Shown here piece by piece: positions 1 through 10,206 of a stretch of 64,000 bases of DNA. The stretch's first letter is position 1. Each line of letters opens with the position of its first letter. A model generated the notes under the pieces. The model did not search any database, had not been told where the DNA came from, and saw nothing but the letters and a program-made list of their open reading frames with translations. The translations under genes were made by a program, and so were the position numbers. The DNA comes from Arcobacter porcinus (lineage in GTDB: Bacteria; Campylobacterota; Campylobacteria; Campylobacterales; Arcobacteraceae): contig NZ_CP036246.2 in the NCBI RefSeq assembly GCF_004299785.2, positions 620,001 through 684,000 of the forward strand. The letters run 5' to 3'.

Positions 1-491
1 AAGTTATTTATATTTCTTTCTAAATAAGCTTTTTGGATTTTTGTGAAGTTATCATACTCTTTCCCATAAAGTTCTCTTAATTCATTAAAAACTTCACTAT
101 TTCCAATATTGTCTTTTTGACTTAAAAATTGTTCTAGAGTTGAAGTTTGTAAATCAGAGCTCTCTCCTAAAATGTTTTTTTGATTCTCTTTTGCTTCTTG
201 TAAATCTTTTTTAAACTCTTTCTCTTTTTGTTCTTTTGGCTTTGGTTTTATAATAGTTTCTTCTTTCTTATCTTTAATAGGATTAGGAATTGGTTCTATT
301 TTAGGAGTTTGTTTACTCTCTTCAAAACTCTCTTTAGGTGCAAGCTTAACAAATTTTATTTCACTTGTTGAATGAGGTTTTTGATTATCTTTTACCTCTT
401 TTTTCTCAAATAACTTTGAATAGTTTAATATTATAAAAAAAGATAAATGTATTAAAATTGATATTAGAAATGCTATATAAATTCTTTTCAT
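1..491 (-). CDS. TonB/TolA-like energy-transducer protein, partial
   Basis: The gene runs off the left edge, so only about 163 N-terminal residues are visible. It starts with MKRIYIAFLISILIHLSFF, a single membrane anchor that contains a histidine. A Lys/Glu/Pro-rich stretch with PIPNP and KPKPKEQKEK follows, then a helical part. A short cytoplasmic end, one anchor and a charged proline-rich periplasmic linker is the layout of TonB and TolA, which carry proton-motive-force energy to outer-membrane receptors. The diagnostic C-terminal domain lies outside the window, so TonB versus TolA cannot be settled. It is divergent from the b-type cytochrome gene at 595. Confidence 0.6.
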   Translation of the reverse strand, partial: MKRIYIAFLISILIHLSFFIILNYSKLFEKKEVKDNQKPHSTSEIKFVKLAPKESFEESKQTPKIEPIPNPIKDKKEETIIKPKPKEQKEKEFKKDLQEAKENQKNILGESSDLQTSTLEQFLSQKDNIGNSEVFNELRELYGKEYDNFTKIQKAYLERNINN

Positions 492-594
492 AAGACAAAT
501 TATAGTAGAAATAATTGAAACTTCTGATTATCTTTATTATAATTATATTAATATCCATCATATATAATTATAAAAAATAATAAAGGAGTTTATT

Positions 595-1191
595 TTGAGT
601 GGGTTTTTAGGTAAAAAAAGTAAAAATTTAGTAGTTTGGCATTGGTTGAATTTTATTGCTATAACAGGATTAATTTTTACAGATATATTTAGAAGTACAT
701 GGTTTAATAAAAATAGTTTAGCGAATATTATAGAAACAAAACTTTTAGAATTTCAAATAACTATTTCAAACGAAAATGCTATAAGTTTAGCAAAACTAAT
801 AAGAGCAGATATGTGGCAATGGCACTATATATTTGGGTTTATGTTAGTTTTTTTAATTCTTTTTAGGATGTTTGCTTTTTTAATTTTGAAAGATAAAAAT
901 CCAATCCAAAAAATTAAAACAGCAGATAATCTTCATTTAAGATTAGTTAAAATTGCACATATTATGTTTTATATAGTTACAATTTATGTTTGTATAAGTG
1001 GATTAATGATGTTTTTTAGGAATGAATTGGGATTAACAAAAGCTAGCTTATCAATATTTAAAGAGCTACATGTTTACTCTTTTTGGTTTTATATCTTTTT
1101 TATATTTTCACATGTAATTGGTGTTGTAAAAGCAGAAAATAGTACTGATAAGGGATTAATAAGTGAAATGTTTGGTTCTAATAAAAAATAG
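595..1191 (+). CDS. Cytochrome b561/b6-type membrane protein
   Basis: A 198-residue integral membrane protein with four predicted helices. Histidines sit where heme b ligands are expected: WHWLNF in helix 1, WQWHYIFG at helix 2, AHIMFY in helix 3, and ELHVYSFW/FSHVIG at helix 4. This matches the dihaem b-type cytochrome subunits that connect a periplasmic dehydrogenase or hydrogenase to the quinone pool. No partner oxidoreductase is encoded beside it, so the substrate is unknown. The start is TTG, chosen because AAGGAG lies 7 nt upstream. The gene is followed after 19 nt by azlC on the same strand. Confidence 0.75.
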   Translation: MSGFLGKKSKNLVVWHWLNFIAITGLIFTDIFRSTWFNKNSLANIIETKLLEFQITISNENAISLAKLIRADMWQWHYIFGFMLVFLILFRMFAFLILKDKNPIQKIKTADNLHLRLVKIAHIMFYIVTIYVCISGLMMFFRNELGLTKASLSIFKELHVYSFWFYIFFIFSHVIGVVKAENSTDKGLISEMFGSNKK

Positions 1192-1210
1192 TAATAAATA
1201 AAGAGATTAT

Positions 1211-1879
1211 TTGAAATTTATAGATATTTTAAAAATCACAATTCCTGTTGCATTAGCATATATTCCTCTTGGAATGGCATTTGGAATATTTGCTGTTTCA
1301 TATGAAATTCCTTGGTACTTTGCTACTTTGATGAGTTTAATTGTTTATGCAGGGAGTGCAGAGTTTTTAATTGTTGCTTTTATTATCTCTTTTGCTTCAA
1401 TTTTGGAAGTATTTATAGCAATATTTTTAGTAAATTTAAGACACTTTTTTTATGGAATATCTATTTTAAATGATTTTAAAAATTTAAAAGGTTTTTCTAA
1501 AATATATTCAATCTTTGGGCTTACAGATGAAACTTTTGCTCTATTGAAACTTGTAGATATAAAGAGTGAAGAAAAACAAAAAGTCTATCCAATAATTATA
1601 GCTTTAGGGCATCTTTATTGGGTTTTTGGTGTTTTTTTAGGTTCATTTTTTAGACAATTCTTGAAATTTGATTCAAAAGGGCTTAGCTTTATTCTTACAG
1701 CTCTTTTTATAGTTTTATCAATAGAGCTGTACAACAAGGTAGAACAAAAAAATATAGTAATAATATCAATTTTTATTTCTATTTTTGGACTATTTTTACC
1801 AGATCAATATATGCTTATAATAACACTTTTGATATCTGCATCTATATTTATATTATTTAAAGAGAGAATAAAAATATGA
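1211..1879 (+). CDS. azlC: AzlC family branched-chain amino-acid exporter, large subunit
   Basis: A 222-residue hydrophobic protein with several membrane helices. IPVALAYIPLGMAFGIFA near the N-terminus and the LRHFFYG and GLTDETFAL motifs are typical of AzlC. With AzlD it forms a small permease that exports branched-chain amino acids and analogues. The start is TTG at 1211. The gene ends in a 4-base ATGA overlap with azlD, so the two are translationally coupled. The family is clear, but the substrate is known only by analogy. Confidence 0.85.
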   Translation: MKFIDILKITIPVALAYIPLGMAFGIFAVSYEIPWYFATLMSLIVYAGSAEFLIVAFIISFASILEVFIAIFLVNLRHFFYGISILNDFKNLKGFSKIYSIFGLTDETFALLKLVDIKSEEKQKVYPIIIALGHLYWVFGVFLGSFFRQFLKFDSKGLSFILTALFIVLSIELYNKVEQKNIVIISIFISIFGLFLPDQYMLIITLLISASIFILFKERIKI

Positions 1880-2214
1880 GTTCTTTTGATATATTTATAA
1901 TTATTCTAACAGCAAGTTTGGCAACAATATTAACTAGATTTTTACCTTTTGTGATTTTTAAAAAGAGTAAAGAGAGTTCAGAACAGTTTTTGCTTTTTGA
2001 AAAAGTTATGCCACTTATGATAATGATAATTTTGGTTTTTTATACTTTAAAAGATATTGAATTCATAAAGTTTCCTTTTGGAATTGCTGAAATAATTGCT
2101 GTTTTTCTTACCATTTTTCTTCATTTAAAATATAAGAATATTTTTCTTAGTATTTTTCTATCAACATTTTTTTATATGATATTAGTGCAATTTGTAGTGC
2201 CAAAAATATTATAG
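1876..2214 (+). CDS. azlD: AzlD family branched-chain amino-acid exporter, small subunit
   Basis: A 112-residue membrane protein with the TRFLPFVIF motif near residue 21 and about four hydrophobic segments, the usual size and pattern of AzlD. It overlaps azlC by 4 bases (ATGA). AzlC and AzlD act together in the inner membrane. The call rests on the pairing as much as on the sequence, because AzlD proteins are short and diverge quickly. Confidence 0.8.
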   Translation: MSSFDIFIIILTASLATILTRFLPFVIFKKSKESSEQFLLFEKVMPLMIMIILVFYTLKDIEFIKFPFGIAEIIAVFLTIFLHLKYKNIFLSIFLSTFFYMILVQFVVPKIL

Positions 2215-2285
2215 AAAATTTAAATAACCTTTTGCTTATATAAATTATTGTAAAATAATTACTTATTATAAAAATAGGAAAAGTA

Positions 2286-3569
2286 ATGTTTAAAAAATCT
2301 ATCAAAGCTTACAGTGAAGCTTGCGAAGTAATACCTGGTGGAGTTGATTCACCAGTTAGAGCCTTTAAAGGAGTAGGGGGAACACCACCTTTTATAAAAA
2401 AAGGAAAAGGTGCTTATTTGTACGATATTGATGGAAATAGGTATTTAGACTTTGTTCAAAGTTGGGGACCACTAATTTTTGGACATTGTGATAAAGATAT
2501 AGAAAAAGCTGTTGTAAAAACTGCAAAACTTGGATTAAGCTTTGGTGCTCCAACAACTCTTGAGACAAAACTAGCACAAGAGATAGTTGAAATGTATGAT
2601 AATATCGATAAAGTAAGATTTGTAAGCTCAGGAACTGAAGCAACTATGAGTGCTATTAGATTAGCAAGAGGAGTTACAAATAAAAATGATATTGTGAAGT
2701 TTGAAGGATGTTATCATGGACATTCAGACTCTTTACTTGTTCAAGCAGGTTCAGGAATGGCAACTTTTGGAAGTCCAAGTAGTCCAGGAGTTCCAGCTGA
2801 TTTAACAAAACATACACTTTTATGTGAATATAACAATATAGAGCAATTAAAAAAATGCTTTGAAGAAAGTAGTGATATTGCTTGTATAATTATTGAACCA
2901 ATAGCTGGAAATATGGGATTAGTTCCTGCAGATGTTGAGTTTTTAGAAGCTTGTAGAGAACTTTGTGATAAACATGGAGCATTATTAATTTTTGATGAAG
3001 TTATGAGTGGATTTAGAGCGAGTCTAAAAGGTGCAAGTGGTATTTTGGATATTAAAGCAGATATTATTACTTTTGGAAAAGTAATTGGTGCTGGAATGCC
3101 TGTTGGTGCTTTTGCTTCAAGAAATGAGATTATGAATCAACTATCTCCAGATGGAAAAATTTATCAAGCAGGAACTTTAAGTGGAAATCCAGTTGCTATG
3201 GCAGCAGGACTTCTGAGTTTAAGAAAGTTAAAGAAAAATCCAGAGATTTATGAAGAGCTAAGTAAAAAAGCAAAAAGATTGATAAATGGTCTTAAAAAAG
3301 TTGCAGATAAAAATGGTATTGCTTTTCAAATTAATTCAAGAGGAAGTATGTTTGGATTCTTTTTTTGTGAAAAAGAGCCAAAAAACTTTAAAGATGTAGG
3401 AACTTGTAATTTTGAAAGATTTGCAACATTTCACAATGAGATGTTAAAAAGAGGATTCTATTTTGCTTGTAGCCAATATGAAGCTGGATTTGTATCTACA
3501 AAAATATCAAATAAAATGATTGATGATTGTATAAAAGCTGCTGATATTGTTATGAAAAATTTAAAATAA
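2286..3569 (+). CDS. hemL: Glutamate-1-semialdehyde 2,1-aminomutase
   Basis: A PLP enzyme of 427 residues, full length for the family. It converts glutamate-1-semialdehyde to 5-aminolevulinate in the C5 pathway of haem synthesis. It starts with the typical [16 protein letters not shown] segment and contains [18 protein letters not shown] for cofactor phosphate binding, [10 protein letters not shown] with the PLP-contacting Asp, and the Schiff-base lysine in [15 protein letters not shown]. The ATG is preceded by an AGGAAAAG Shine-Dalgarno. The next gene, ppnP, starts 8 nt after it, so hemL, ppnP, the AtpI-like gene and the following membrane gene look like one operon. Confidence 0.97.
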   Translation: MFKKSIKAYSEACEVIPGGVDSPVRAFKGVGGTPPFIKKGKGAYLYDIDGNRYLDFVQSWGPLIFGHCDKDIEKAVVKTAKLGLSFGAPTTLETKLAQEIVEMYDNIDKVRFVSSGTEATMSAIRLARGVTNKNDIVKFEGCYHGHSDSLLVQAGSGMATFGSPSSPGVPADLTKHTLLCEYNNIEQLKKCFEESSDIACIIIEPIAGNMGLVPADVEFLEACRELCDKHGALLIFDEVMSGFRASLKGASGILDIKADIITFGKVIGAGMPVGAFASRNEIMNQLSPDGKIYQAGTLSGNPVAMAAGLLSLRKLKKNPEIYEELSKKAKRLINGLKKVADKNGIAFQINSRGSMFGFFFCEKEPKNFKDVGTCNFERFATFHNEMLKRGFYFACSQYEAGFVSTKISNKMIDDCIKAADIVMKNLK

Positions 3570-3577
3570 GGTAAAAA

Positions 3578-3892
3578 ATGGGAAGCTTTAAGAGTGTAGA
3601 ACTAGTAAAAAAAGCAAATATATATTTTGGTGGAAATGTTACAAGTAGAACTTTCATAGATGTAGATGGAAATAAAAAATCTCTTGGAATTATGATGGTT
3701 GGAACTTATACTTTTGGTACAAATGAAGCTGAACTTATGGAGATAATAAGTGGTGATGTTGAAGTTAAATTAAAAGATTCAAATGAGTGGAAAAGATATA
3801 CAGATGGTAGCTCTTTTTCTGTTCCAGAAAACTCTAGTTTTGAAATAAAAGTAAAAACAATAAGTGATTATTGTTGCTCTTACATAAAGTAG
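3578..3892 (+). CDS. ppnP: Pyrimidine/purine nucleoside phosphorylase (PpnP/YaiE family)
   Basis: A 104-residue cupin-fold protein of the family once called DUF1255. Family signs are the VELVKKANIYFGGNVTSRT start, LGIMMVGTYTFGT and the end YCCSYIK. Characterised members phosphorolyse several pyrimidine and purine nucleosides to the base and ribose-1-phosphate. Length and motif order are normal. It lies between hemL and the AtpI-like gene with gaps under 10 nt, so it is probably co-transcribed, although no direct link to haem synthesis is evident. Confidence 0.9.
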   Translation: MGSFKSVELVKKANIYFGGNVTSRTFIDVDGNKKSLGIMMVGTYTFGTNEAELMEIISGDVEVKLKDSNEWKRYTDGSSFSVPENSSFEIKVKTISDYCCSYIK

Positions 3893-3898
3893 GTAAAA

Positions 3899-4219
3899 AT
3901 GAGTGAAAATCAAAATGAATTAAAAAATAGTAAACCAAAACATAGAGATAAAATAGAAGCTTTGGATAGTTTATCTGTTGGAATATCTATGGTTGCTGCT
4001 ATTGTAATTGGTGTTTTAGTTGGACTTGGATTAAAACATCTTACAGGTCAAACATGGACACTTTTTTTAGGAATCTTTTGGGGAATTGCGGCAGCTGTTT
4101 TAAATGTATATAAAGCATATAAAAGAGCTCAAAAAGTTTATGAAGGTATGGAAAATGATCCAAGATATTCTCATAGAGCAAAATATGGTGATAAATCACC
4201 TGATGATGAAGATAAGTAG
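3899..4219 (+). CDS. AtpZ/AtpI-family small membrane protein
   Basis: A 106-residue protein with a charged N-terminus, two membrane helices (about residues 25-45 and 52-72) separated by a short loop, and an acidic-basic tail ending SPDDEDK. The glycine-rich first helix (IVIGVLVGLGLKHLTG) and the GIFWGIAAAVLNVYKAYKRA second helix match the AtpI/AtpZ family, which is associated with assembly of F-type ATP synthase or ion import. No atp operon is in the window. The stop overlaps the start of the next membrane protein gene. Confidence 0.8.
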   Translation: MSENQNELKNSKPKHRDKIEALDSLSVGISMVAAIVIGVLVGLGLKHLTGQTWTLFLGIFWGIAAAVLNVYKAYKRAQKVYEGMENDPRYSHRAKYGDKSPDDEDK

Positions 4220-4754
4220 TGATATTTTAAACTTTGCAAAGGTTTTTATTGTTTTAAACCTTTGTTTAAGTTTTTATGCAATTTTATTTCAAAATACAAT
4301 TTGGCTTTTAAATCTACAAGTAGCATTTTTTTCATCTTTATTTGTAACTCTTGCTTCATTTTTATCTTATAGAAAAAATATAACAAACCGACTTTCAACT
4401 TATGAAGAAAAGTATAAAGATTCATCTGAGACAAGAGATAAAATCGATGAAATAGATGATCATTTTGATTTGTATAGTGAATATGAAGAAGTACCAGAAA
4501 ATGAGCTTACAAGTGAAAAAATAAAAGAGATTATAAATGAAGAGAAGAAAAAAGTAAAACAAAATAGTATTAAAAATACACTTTTTAGTACAGGTGGCTT
4601 TGTATCTATTTATAGAATTTTTGGATATGGATTTTTAATCTTTGGTTTTTTTGCTTTAAATAATAATAATCTTTTTATTCCACTTTCATTTATTATTGGG
4701 CTTGGGATTGTTCCTCTTGGAGTATTGTTTACAAAATTTATTAACAAAGTTTAA
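4203..4754 (+). CDS. Conserved membrane protein of unknown function
   Basis: About 184 residues. The open frame begins at 4104, but its first 33 codons overlap the AtpI-like gene and look non-native; a tandem ATG-ATG at 4203/4206 gives MMKISSDILNFAKVF, a normal start overlapping the upstream stop by about 17 nt. There are two N-terminal helices, a charged central segment (about residues 65-115, rich in Glu/Lys, probably a cytoplasmic coiled coil) and two C-terminal helices. I do not recognise a functional domain. Its position after the AtpI-like gene suggests co-expression. The exact start (4203 or 4206) is uncertain. Confidence 0.6.
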   Translation: MMKISSDILNFAKVFIVLNLCLSFYAILFQNTIWLLNLQVAFFSSLFVTLASFLSYRKNITNRLSTYEEKYKDSSETRDKIDEIDDHFDLYSEYEEVPENELTSEKIKEIINEEKKKVKQNSIKNTLFSTGGFVSIYRIFGYGFLIFGFFALNNNNLFIPLSFIIGLGIVPLGVLFTKFINKV

Positions 4755-4851
4755 ATATAAGTAAAAAGTATAACTTTAATAATTTTAGAAAAAACATCAC
4801 ACTTTTTAACTATAATGTTTAACTTTAATTAAAATGAGAAGAAGATGTATT

Positions 4852-5627
4852 TATAATGCCACTAAATATTAAGACAATATATTATATTAATTAATTCCTA
4901 AAAAGATAAAATATTTAAATTTAGGAGAAATAATGGGAAAATGCTTTTTTAGCATTTGATGTAGCAGGAGCAACTAAAACATATAAAGATGAGATTGAAG
5001 AGTTAAAAGAGCAGAATGAGCAATTAGCTAAAGCTTTAGGTAAAGCAACAGTAAGAGCTGATTTTACAGAGGGAAAGCTAAAGAGCTTGGACTTATCAAA
5101 TAAAAAGGTTCTGATAGATTCCAAGTATCAAGAACTGACTATATCAGAGCAATGTGAGATATTAAATATTAGTAGAAGTAGTTATTACTATGAATCTGTG
5201 CAATATAGTAATCAAGATATAAAGATAATGAATAAAATTGATGAGATATACACAAATAGATCATTTTATGGCTATAGGCGTATTCATATGCAATTAAAAG
5301 AGTATGGATTTAATATAAGTGTAAATAGAGTTTTAAAATATCTATGAATGGTAAAGGAAGATCTATTGATAATATTACAATAGAAAGATTTTTTAGAACA
5401 TTAAAATATGAAAATATTTATATTACAGATTATCAAAATATTAAAGAGTTAAAAGAAGGTATATCAAATTATATTCATTTTTATAATTTCAATAGATTTC
5501 ACTCTGCATTTGGTTATAACAAACCTATGAGGGTTTATCTAAATGAGATAAAAATGTTGCTTAATGTTACAAAGCTAGTTGGAATTAATATTTAGAAATA
5601 TTTGTCTTGACTTTTAGTGGCATTATA
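4852..5627. mobile_element. IS3-family insertion sequence remnant with terminal inverted repeats
   Basis: The left end at 4852 reads TATAATGCCACTAAA and continues to AAGACAA. The right end, read inward from 5627, gives TATAATGCCACTAAAA and then AAGACAAATAT. The two ends match over about 15 bases and again around AAGACAA, so both inverted repeats survive. Inside is a broken transposase. The length (about 776 bp) is well under the 1.2-1.5 kb of a whole IS3 element, which fits internal deletion. I see no clear target-site duplication. It lies between the hemL cluster and the 3' end of rpoD. Confidence 0.85.
4933..5595 (+). pseudogene. IS3-family transposase, frameshifted and internally deleted
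   Basis: An ATG at 4933 with a good Shine-Dalgarno (TTAGGAG) is out of frame with what follows; from about 4940 the frame encodes an OrfA-like tail (EIEELKEQNEQLAKALGKA) and the OrfB N-terminus with its HTH (EQCEILNISRSSYYY) and the YGYRRIHMQLKEYG motif. Translation stops at 5347. A second fragment (5344-5595) resumes with GKGRSIDNITIERFFRTLKY and the FHSAFGYNKPMRVY end. The piece between them, with the first two aspartates of the DDE catalytic triad, is missing, and only the final Glu remains. The protein cannot be active. Confidence 0.9.
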
Positions 5628-5657
5628 TTTCAAACGGGATTGGTTTTTTAGAACGAT

Positions 5658-5682
5658 TATGTAGAGATTAGCTCTCTACATA
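5658..5682. terminator. Hairpin at the rpoD stop codon
   Basis: A perfect 10-bp stem, TATGTAGAGA pairing with TCTCTACATA, around a 5-nt loop TTAGC. The rpoD stop codon (minus strand) lies in the loop. It probably marks the 3' end of the rpoD transcript. The T-tract after the stem is weak, so transcript protection rather than intrinsic termination is also possible. Confidence 0.5.
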
Positions 5683-7542
5683 ATTTTTAAGATTTTTCCC
5701 AACTTTAGGGTGTTTTAGTTTTTTAATTGCACTTGATTCAATTTGTCTAACTCTCTCTCTTGTAACAGAAAGTTCTTTTCCAATCTCTTCAAGAGTTCTA
5801 TCACTTGCATCTTCCATAAGACCAAATCTCATTCTAATAACAGCTTGTTCTCTTTCATTTAATTGTCCAAGAATTTGATCAATTTGACCTTGTAAATCCT
5901 CTTTCATAATATTATCAATAGGAGTTGGTGCTTTTTCATCTGGAACAAAATCTCCAAATTTACCATCATCATCACTTCCAATTGGTGCTTCTAAAGATAC
6001 AGGCTCTTTTGTAATTTTGATTACTTGTTTTACTTTATCAACAGGCAGTCCAACCTCTTTTGAAATCTCTTCAACATCTGGCTCTTTTCCATTTTCTTGA
6101 ATACCTTTTCTGATAATTTTATTAATTCTATTAATAGTTTCAATCATATGAATAGGAATTCTAATTGTTCTTGCTTGATCTGCAATTGCTCTAGAAATTG
6201 CTTGTCTAATCCACCAAGTAGCATAAGTTGAGAATTTATAACCTTTTTTATATTCAAATTTATCAACAGCTTTCATAAGACCAATATTTCCTTCTTGAAT
6301 TAAATCCAAGAAAGCTAATCCTCTGTTTGTATATCTTTTTGCAATAGAAACAACAAGTCTTAGGTTTGATTTTGCCATTCTATCTTTTGAAGTATCAGTT
6401 ATTCTTTTACCTCTTTTTATCTGTTCAAGAACTGCTTTTAACTCTTCAGGAGTTAAATCAAAACCATCTTTACTAGCTTCTTCTGTTTGGAAAAGTTTTT
6501 TGATCTCCATATATGTAGAAACCATTGTAGCTTCAGGAACCATTGCCGTAATCTGTGCTTTAGAAAGATTAATAATATTTTCTAAAATCTTTTGGTGATT
6601 TTTTTGTAAATTTTCATTAAAAAGAGGTAATTTGTACTCTAATCTTTTTAATTCTGTTTCAAAACCATCATCACTTTTTAATGCAGTTTCCATAGCTTTT
6701 ACAATCTCTGTAATAAGTTTTGAAGTTGGTCCAAGGTCAAGTAAAGCTTCTTTTAATTGTTTTTTTCTAAATGCAGTATTTAAATTAAAAGTCATCATAT
6801 CAACTTCATCATCAGATTTAGCACTCTCTTTTGCTTGGAATTTTAACCACTCTTTTTTTTGTTTTTCTAGATTTTTAAAAGCATCAACGATAGTTTGAGC
6901 TCTTTTATCTAGCTTTTTCTGTTTTGTTCCAGTTGTTTTTTTATCACTTTCGTCTGAATATTCATCATCTTCAAATTCTTCAGTATCTAAATCTTCTTCC
7001 TCTTCTTCCTCTTCATTATCATCATCAAAGTTTTTAAATAGCTCTTTTACTTTTCTCTCTCTATTTACTAAAGGCTCTTTGTATTCTAAAATAAAATCTA
7101 TAAGATAAGGAACATAACAAATAGCATCAAGGATAATATCTTCTCCCATCTCTATTTTTTTAGAGATTTCTACCTCTTCATCTTTTGTTAAAAGTGGAAT
7201 TTGTCCCATTTCTCTTAAATACATTCTTACAGGTGAATCAGATCTTGACCACTCTAAAAGTTCTTTATTTTTAAGTAAGTCAAACTCATCATCTTCTGCT
7301 TCAATTAGTTTTTCTCTTTGTTCTCTTCTCTTTTTTGCTTCTTCATCGTTTAGATGTTTTGCTTGCTCTTGAGAGCTTAGAACCTTAACATTGTAAAGTT
7401 GAAGTAGTGCTAGTATTTTTTTAATAGTTGCAGCATTTGGAGTTTTTGGAAAAATTTTAATTAGTTTTTCATAAGTTAAAGTTGAATCTTTATACTCTTT
7501 AATCAGTTGCTCAATGGTCTTATTTATATCTTTTACACTCAT
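5668..7542 (-). CDS. rpoD: RNA polymerase primary sigma factor (sigma-70)
   Basis: 624 residues. Region 1.1 is at the N-terminus and region 1.2 around residues 105-135 ([20 protein letters not shown]). A non-conserved part carries a strongly acidic run near residues 175-200. Region 2 begins at about 391 ([18 protein letters not shown], with the -10 recognition helix [13 protein letters not shown]), then region 3, and region 4 near 584-612 holds the -35 HTH ([19 protein letters not shown]). It directs RNA polymerase to housekeeping promoters. The start is the ATG at 7542, with AAGGA upstream. It is transcribed alone, facing the IS remnant. Confidence 0.98.
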   Translation of the reverse strand: MSVKDINKTIEQLIKEYKDSTLTYEKLIKIFPKTPNAATIKKILALLQLYNVKVLSSQEQAKHLNDEEAKKRREQREKLIEAEDDEFDLLKNKELLEWSRSDSPVRMYLREMGQIPLLTKDEEVEISKKIEMGEDIILDAICYVPYLIDFILEYKEPLVNRERKVKELFKNFDDDNEEEEEEEDLDTEEFEDDEYSDESDKKTTGTKQKKLDKRAQTIVDAFKNLEKQKKEWLKFQAKESAKSDDEVDMMTFNLNTAFRKKQLKEALLDLGPTSKLITEIVKAMETALKSDDGFETELKRLEYKLPLFNENLQKNHQKILENIINLSKAQITAMVPEATMVSTYMEIKKLFQTEEASKDGFDLTPEELKAVLEQIKRGKRITDTSKDRMAKSNLRLVVSIAKRYTNRGLAFLDLIQEGNIGLMKAVDKFEYKKGYKFSTYATWWIRQAISRAIADQARTIRIPIHMIETINRINKIIRKGIQENGKEPDVEEISKEVGLPVDKVKQVIKITKEPVSLEAPIGSDDDGKFGDFVPDEKAPTPIDNIMKEDLQGQIDQILGQLNEREQAVIRMRFGLMEDASDRTLEEIGKELSVTRERVRQIESSAIKKLKHPKVGKNLKNYVES

Positions 7543-7703
7543 TTTATAAAAATCCTTCTTTTATATATTTGCTTAATAAAGAGCGTATTATACCCAAATA
7601 GTTTGAGTTTTTGGTTAATTTTGTCTATTTAAACAAAGTTTTTTATATCTTTGGATAAAATCCAAAGCAATAAAATTAGCATTTAATATTTAAGGATGAA
7701 ATA

Positions 7704-8201
7704 ATGAGTAAAATTACAGGTAAAGTTTGGAATTTTGGGGCAAACATCGATACAGATGTTATTATTGCTGCAAGATATTTAAATAGTTCAGATCCTGATC
7801 ACCTAGCAAAATATGTTATGGAAGATGCAGATCCAGATTTTTCAAAAAAATTAAAAAAAGGCGATATTATTGTTGCTGGTGAAAATTTTGGTTGTGGTTC
7901 AAGTAGAGAGCATGCTCCAATAGCTTTAAAAGCTGCTGGAATTGCTGCTGTTGTAGCTCCTTCATTTGCTAGAATTTTTTATAGAAATGCTTTTAATATG
8001 GGATTACCAATTTTTGAACTTCCAGAATCTATGGAGATAAAAGAGGGTGAAGAGATAAGTATAGATTTAGATAATGGAACAATTGTAAATAACAGTACAA
8101 ATAAATCATATAAATTTATTGCTATTCCTCCATTTATGCAAGAGCTAATTGCAAGTGGTGGATTAATTAATTATGCAAAAGAAGAGATGAAGGTAAAATA
8201 A
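7704..8201 (+). CDS. leuD: 3-isopropylmalate dehydratase small subunit
   Basis: 165 residues, the short archaeal-type LeuD/HACN small subunit. It forms the swivelling domain that joins LeuC to isomerise 2- to 3-isopropylmalate in leucine synthesis. Diagnostic motifs are [13 protein letters not shown] near the N-terminus and [19 protein letters not shown], the substrate-binding loop. The ATG follows AAGGATG. It abuts leuB with a 1-base TAATG overlap. No leuC is in the window, so the pathway genes are dispersed. Confidence 0.95.
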   Translation: MSKITGKVWNFGANIDTDVIIAARYLNSSDPDHLAKYVMEDADPDFSKKLKKGDIIVAGENFGCGSSREHAPIALKAAGIAAVVAPSFARIFYRNAFNMGLPIFELPESMEIKEGEEISIDLDNGTIVNNSTNKSYKFIAIPPFMQELIASGGLINYAKEEMKVK

Positions 8202-9268
8202 TGAAAAACTATAATATTTCAATAATAAAAGGTGATGGAATTGGTCCAGAAATTATAACTGAGGCTATAAAAGTTCTTGATGCTGTTTCAAAAAAATGTA
8301 ATTTTACACTAAGCTATAAAGAGTATTTAATGGGTGGAATAGCTATTGATACAACAGGTGTTCCACTTCCTCAAGAGACAATAGATGGTGTTTTGGCAAG
8401 TGATGCTTGTCTATTTGGAGCGATTGGTGGAGAGAAATGGGATATACTTCCTAGAGAATTAAGACCAGAAACTGGACTTCTAAAATTTAGAGAGGAGATG
8501 GGAGTTTTTGCAAATTTAAGACCAGCTATTGTTTATGATGAACTTGTAAATGCATCTACTTTAAAAGCTGAAGTTATTAAAGGTTGCGATATTATGGTTG
8601 TTCGTGAACTTATTGGTGGAATATATTTTGGAAAACCTAGAGCTAATGATGGTTTTAAAGCATATAATACAATGGTTTATACAAAACCTGAAATTGAAAG
8701 AATCTCTAAAATTGCATTTGAATTAGCTATGAAAAGAGATAAAAGAGTTTGTAGTGTTGATAAAGCAAATGTTTTAGAAGTTTCTCAACTTTGGAGAGAT
8801 ACAGTAAATGAAGTTGCAAAATCTTATCCAGAAGTTGAAGTTTCACATATGTATGTAGATAATGCAGCTATGCAACTTGTGAGAAATCCAAAACAGTTTG
8901 ATGTAATTGTAACTGGAAATATTTTTGGAGATATTTTATCTGATACAGCTTCAATGGTTGTTGGTTCTATTGGATTATTACCATCAGCTTCAACTGGAGA
9001 AAAAACAGCAATTTATGAGCCAATTCATGGTTCAGCACCTGATATAGCTGGACTTGGAATTGCAAATCCAATAGCTACAATTTTAAGTGCAGCAATGATG
9101 TTAAAATATACTTTAAATGAAGAAGAAGCTTCAAACATGATAGAAAAAGCTATAAAAGATGCTTTAAAAGATGGTTATAGAACTAAAGATTTAGCTTCAT
9201 ATGATGCTAAAGAAGTTTTAAACTGCACACAAATTGGGGATAAAATAGTAGAATATATAAATAAATAG
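8201..9268 (+). CDS. leuB: 3-isopropylmalate dehydrogenase
   Basis: 355 residues, normal length. The enzyme oxidises and decarboxylates 3-isopropylmalate with [11 protein letters not shown] occurs at the N-terminus, the substrate arginines are in [12 protein letters not shown] and NLRPAI, and the metal-binding aspartates are in VDNAAMQLV and [27 protein letters not shown] marks the NAD-binding loop. It overlaps leuD by one base, and the DHH-family gene follows 8 nt later, so the three are probably one transcript. Confidence 0.97.
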   Translation: MKNYNISIIKGDGIGPEIITEAIKVLDAVSKKCNFTLSYKEYLMGGIAIDTTGVPLPQETIDGVLASDACLFGAIGGEKWDILPRELRPETGLLKFREEMGVFANLRPAIVYDELVNASTLKAEVIKGCDIMVVRELIGGIYFGKPRANDGFKAYNTMVYTKPEIERISKIAFELAMKRDKRVCSVDKANVLEVSQLWRDTVNEVAKSYPEVEVSHMYVDNAAMQLVRNPKQFDVIVTGNIFGDILSDTASMVVGSIGLLPSASTGEKTAIYEPIHGSAPDIAGLGIANPIATILSAAMMLKYTLNEEEASNMIEKAIKDALKDGYRTKDLASYDAKEVLNCTQIGDKIVEYINK

Positions 9269-9276
9269 GGTTTAAG

Positions 9277-10206
9277 ATGAGTGAAAAGAAATATAGATTA
9301 GTAACACGAAGTGATATGGATGGACTTGTTTGTGGAACACTGTTAAAGTTTTTAGACATTGTAGATGAAGTTACATTTGTACATCCAAAAGATATGCAAG
9401 ATGGGCTTATAAAAATAACAGATAATGACATAACAACAAATCTTCCATATGTAGAAGGTGTTCATCTAGCTTTTGATCATCATTTTTCTGAAACATTAAG
9501 AAATGATAAAAGAGCAAATCATATAATTGATCCTGATGCACCAAGTGCAGCACAAGTTGTGTATGATTATTATGATGGAGATAATGTTTTTCCTGGATAT
9601 TTTACAGGATTGATTCAAGGTGCAAATAAAGCTGATAGTGCTGATTTTACTTATGATGATATTGTTAATCCAAGAGCATGGGCACTTTTGAGTTTTTTAA
9701 TGGACAGTAGAACAGGTCTTGGAAGATTTAAAAATTTTAGAATATCAAACTATGCTTTGATGATGGATTTGATAGATTATTGTGCAAGACACAATATTGA
9801 TCAAATTTTAGAACTTATTGATGTAAAAGAGAGAGTTGAAATATACTTTAAATATGAAAAAGAGTTCAAAGAACAGTTAAAAAGATGTGCTAAAGTTTAT
9901 AAAAATCTTGTAACTATTGATTATAGACATGAAGAGATAATTTATCCTGGAAATAGATTTATGATTTATACTCTTTTTCCTGAACAAAACATATCAATAC
10001 ATATTTTCTATACAAAAAACCAAGAAAAAGTGGTTTATAGTACAGGAAAATCAATTTTAAATAAAACTTCAAAAACTAATATAGGAGAGCTTATGCTTAA
10101 ATATGGTGGAGGAGGGCATGTAAATGCTGGAGCTTGTCAAATACTTAAAGATGATGCCGCTAATGTTTTAAAAGAGATTATAGAAACAATAAATAATGAT
10201 GGTTAA
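9277..10206 (+). CDS. DHH/DHHA1-family phosphoesterase
   Basis: 309 residues. The N-terminal DHH domain has the metal-binding motifs TRSDMDGLVCG (residues 8-18) and AFDHHFSE (about residues 65-72), with IIDPDAPSAAQVVYDYY after them. The C-terminal DHHA1 domain carries the glycine-rich GGGGHVNAGACQI. The family includes nanoRNases, cyclic-dinucleotide phosphodiesterases and exopolyphosphatases, and sequence alone does not choose among them. The start at 9277 follows leuB by 8 nt. The gene ends in a hairpin shared with the convergent HIT gene. Confidence 0.85.
   Translation: MSEKKYRLVTRSDMDGLVCGTLLKFLDIVDEVTFVHPKDMQDGLIKITDNDITTNLPYVEGVHLAFDHHFSETLRNDKRANHIIDPDAPSAAQVVYDYYDGDNVFPGYFTGLIQGANKADSADFTYDDIVNPRAWALLSFLMDSRTGLGRFKNFRISNYALMMDLIDYCARHNIDQILELIDVKERVEIYFKYEKEFKEQLKRCAKVYKNLVTIDYRHEEIIYPGNRFMIYTLFPEQNISIHIFYTKNQEKVVYSTGKSILNKTSKTNIGELMLKYGGGGHVNAGACQILKDDAANVLKEIIETINNDG

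Noticed and set aside
2392-2643. Minus-strand frame within hemL
   Set aside because: Antisense to a well-conserved enzyme, with no start signal or family match.
4104-4202. Longer start for the membrane protein after the AtpI-like gene
   Set aside because: The first 33 codons lie within the AtpI-like gene and look like out-of-frame basic sequence. The ATG pair at 4203 gives a normal start.
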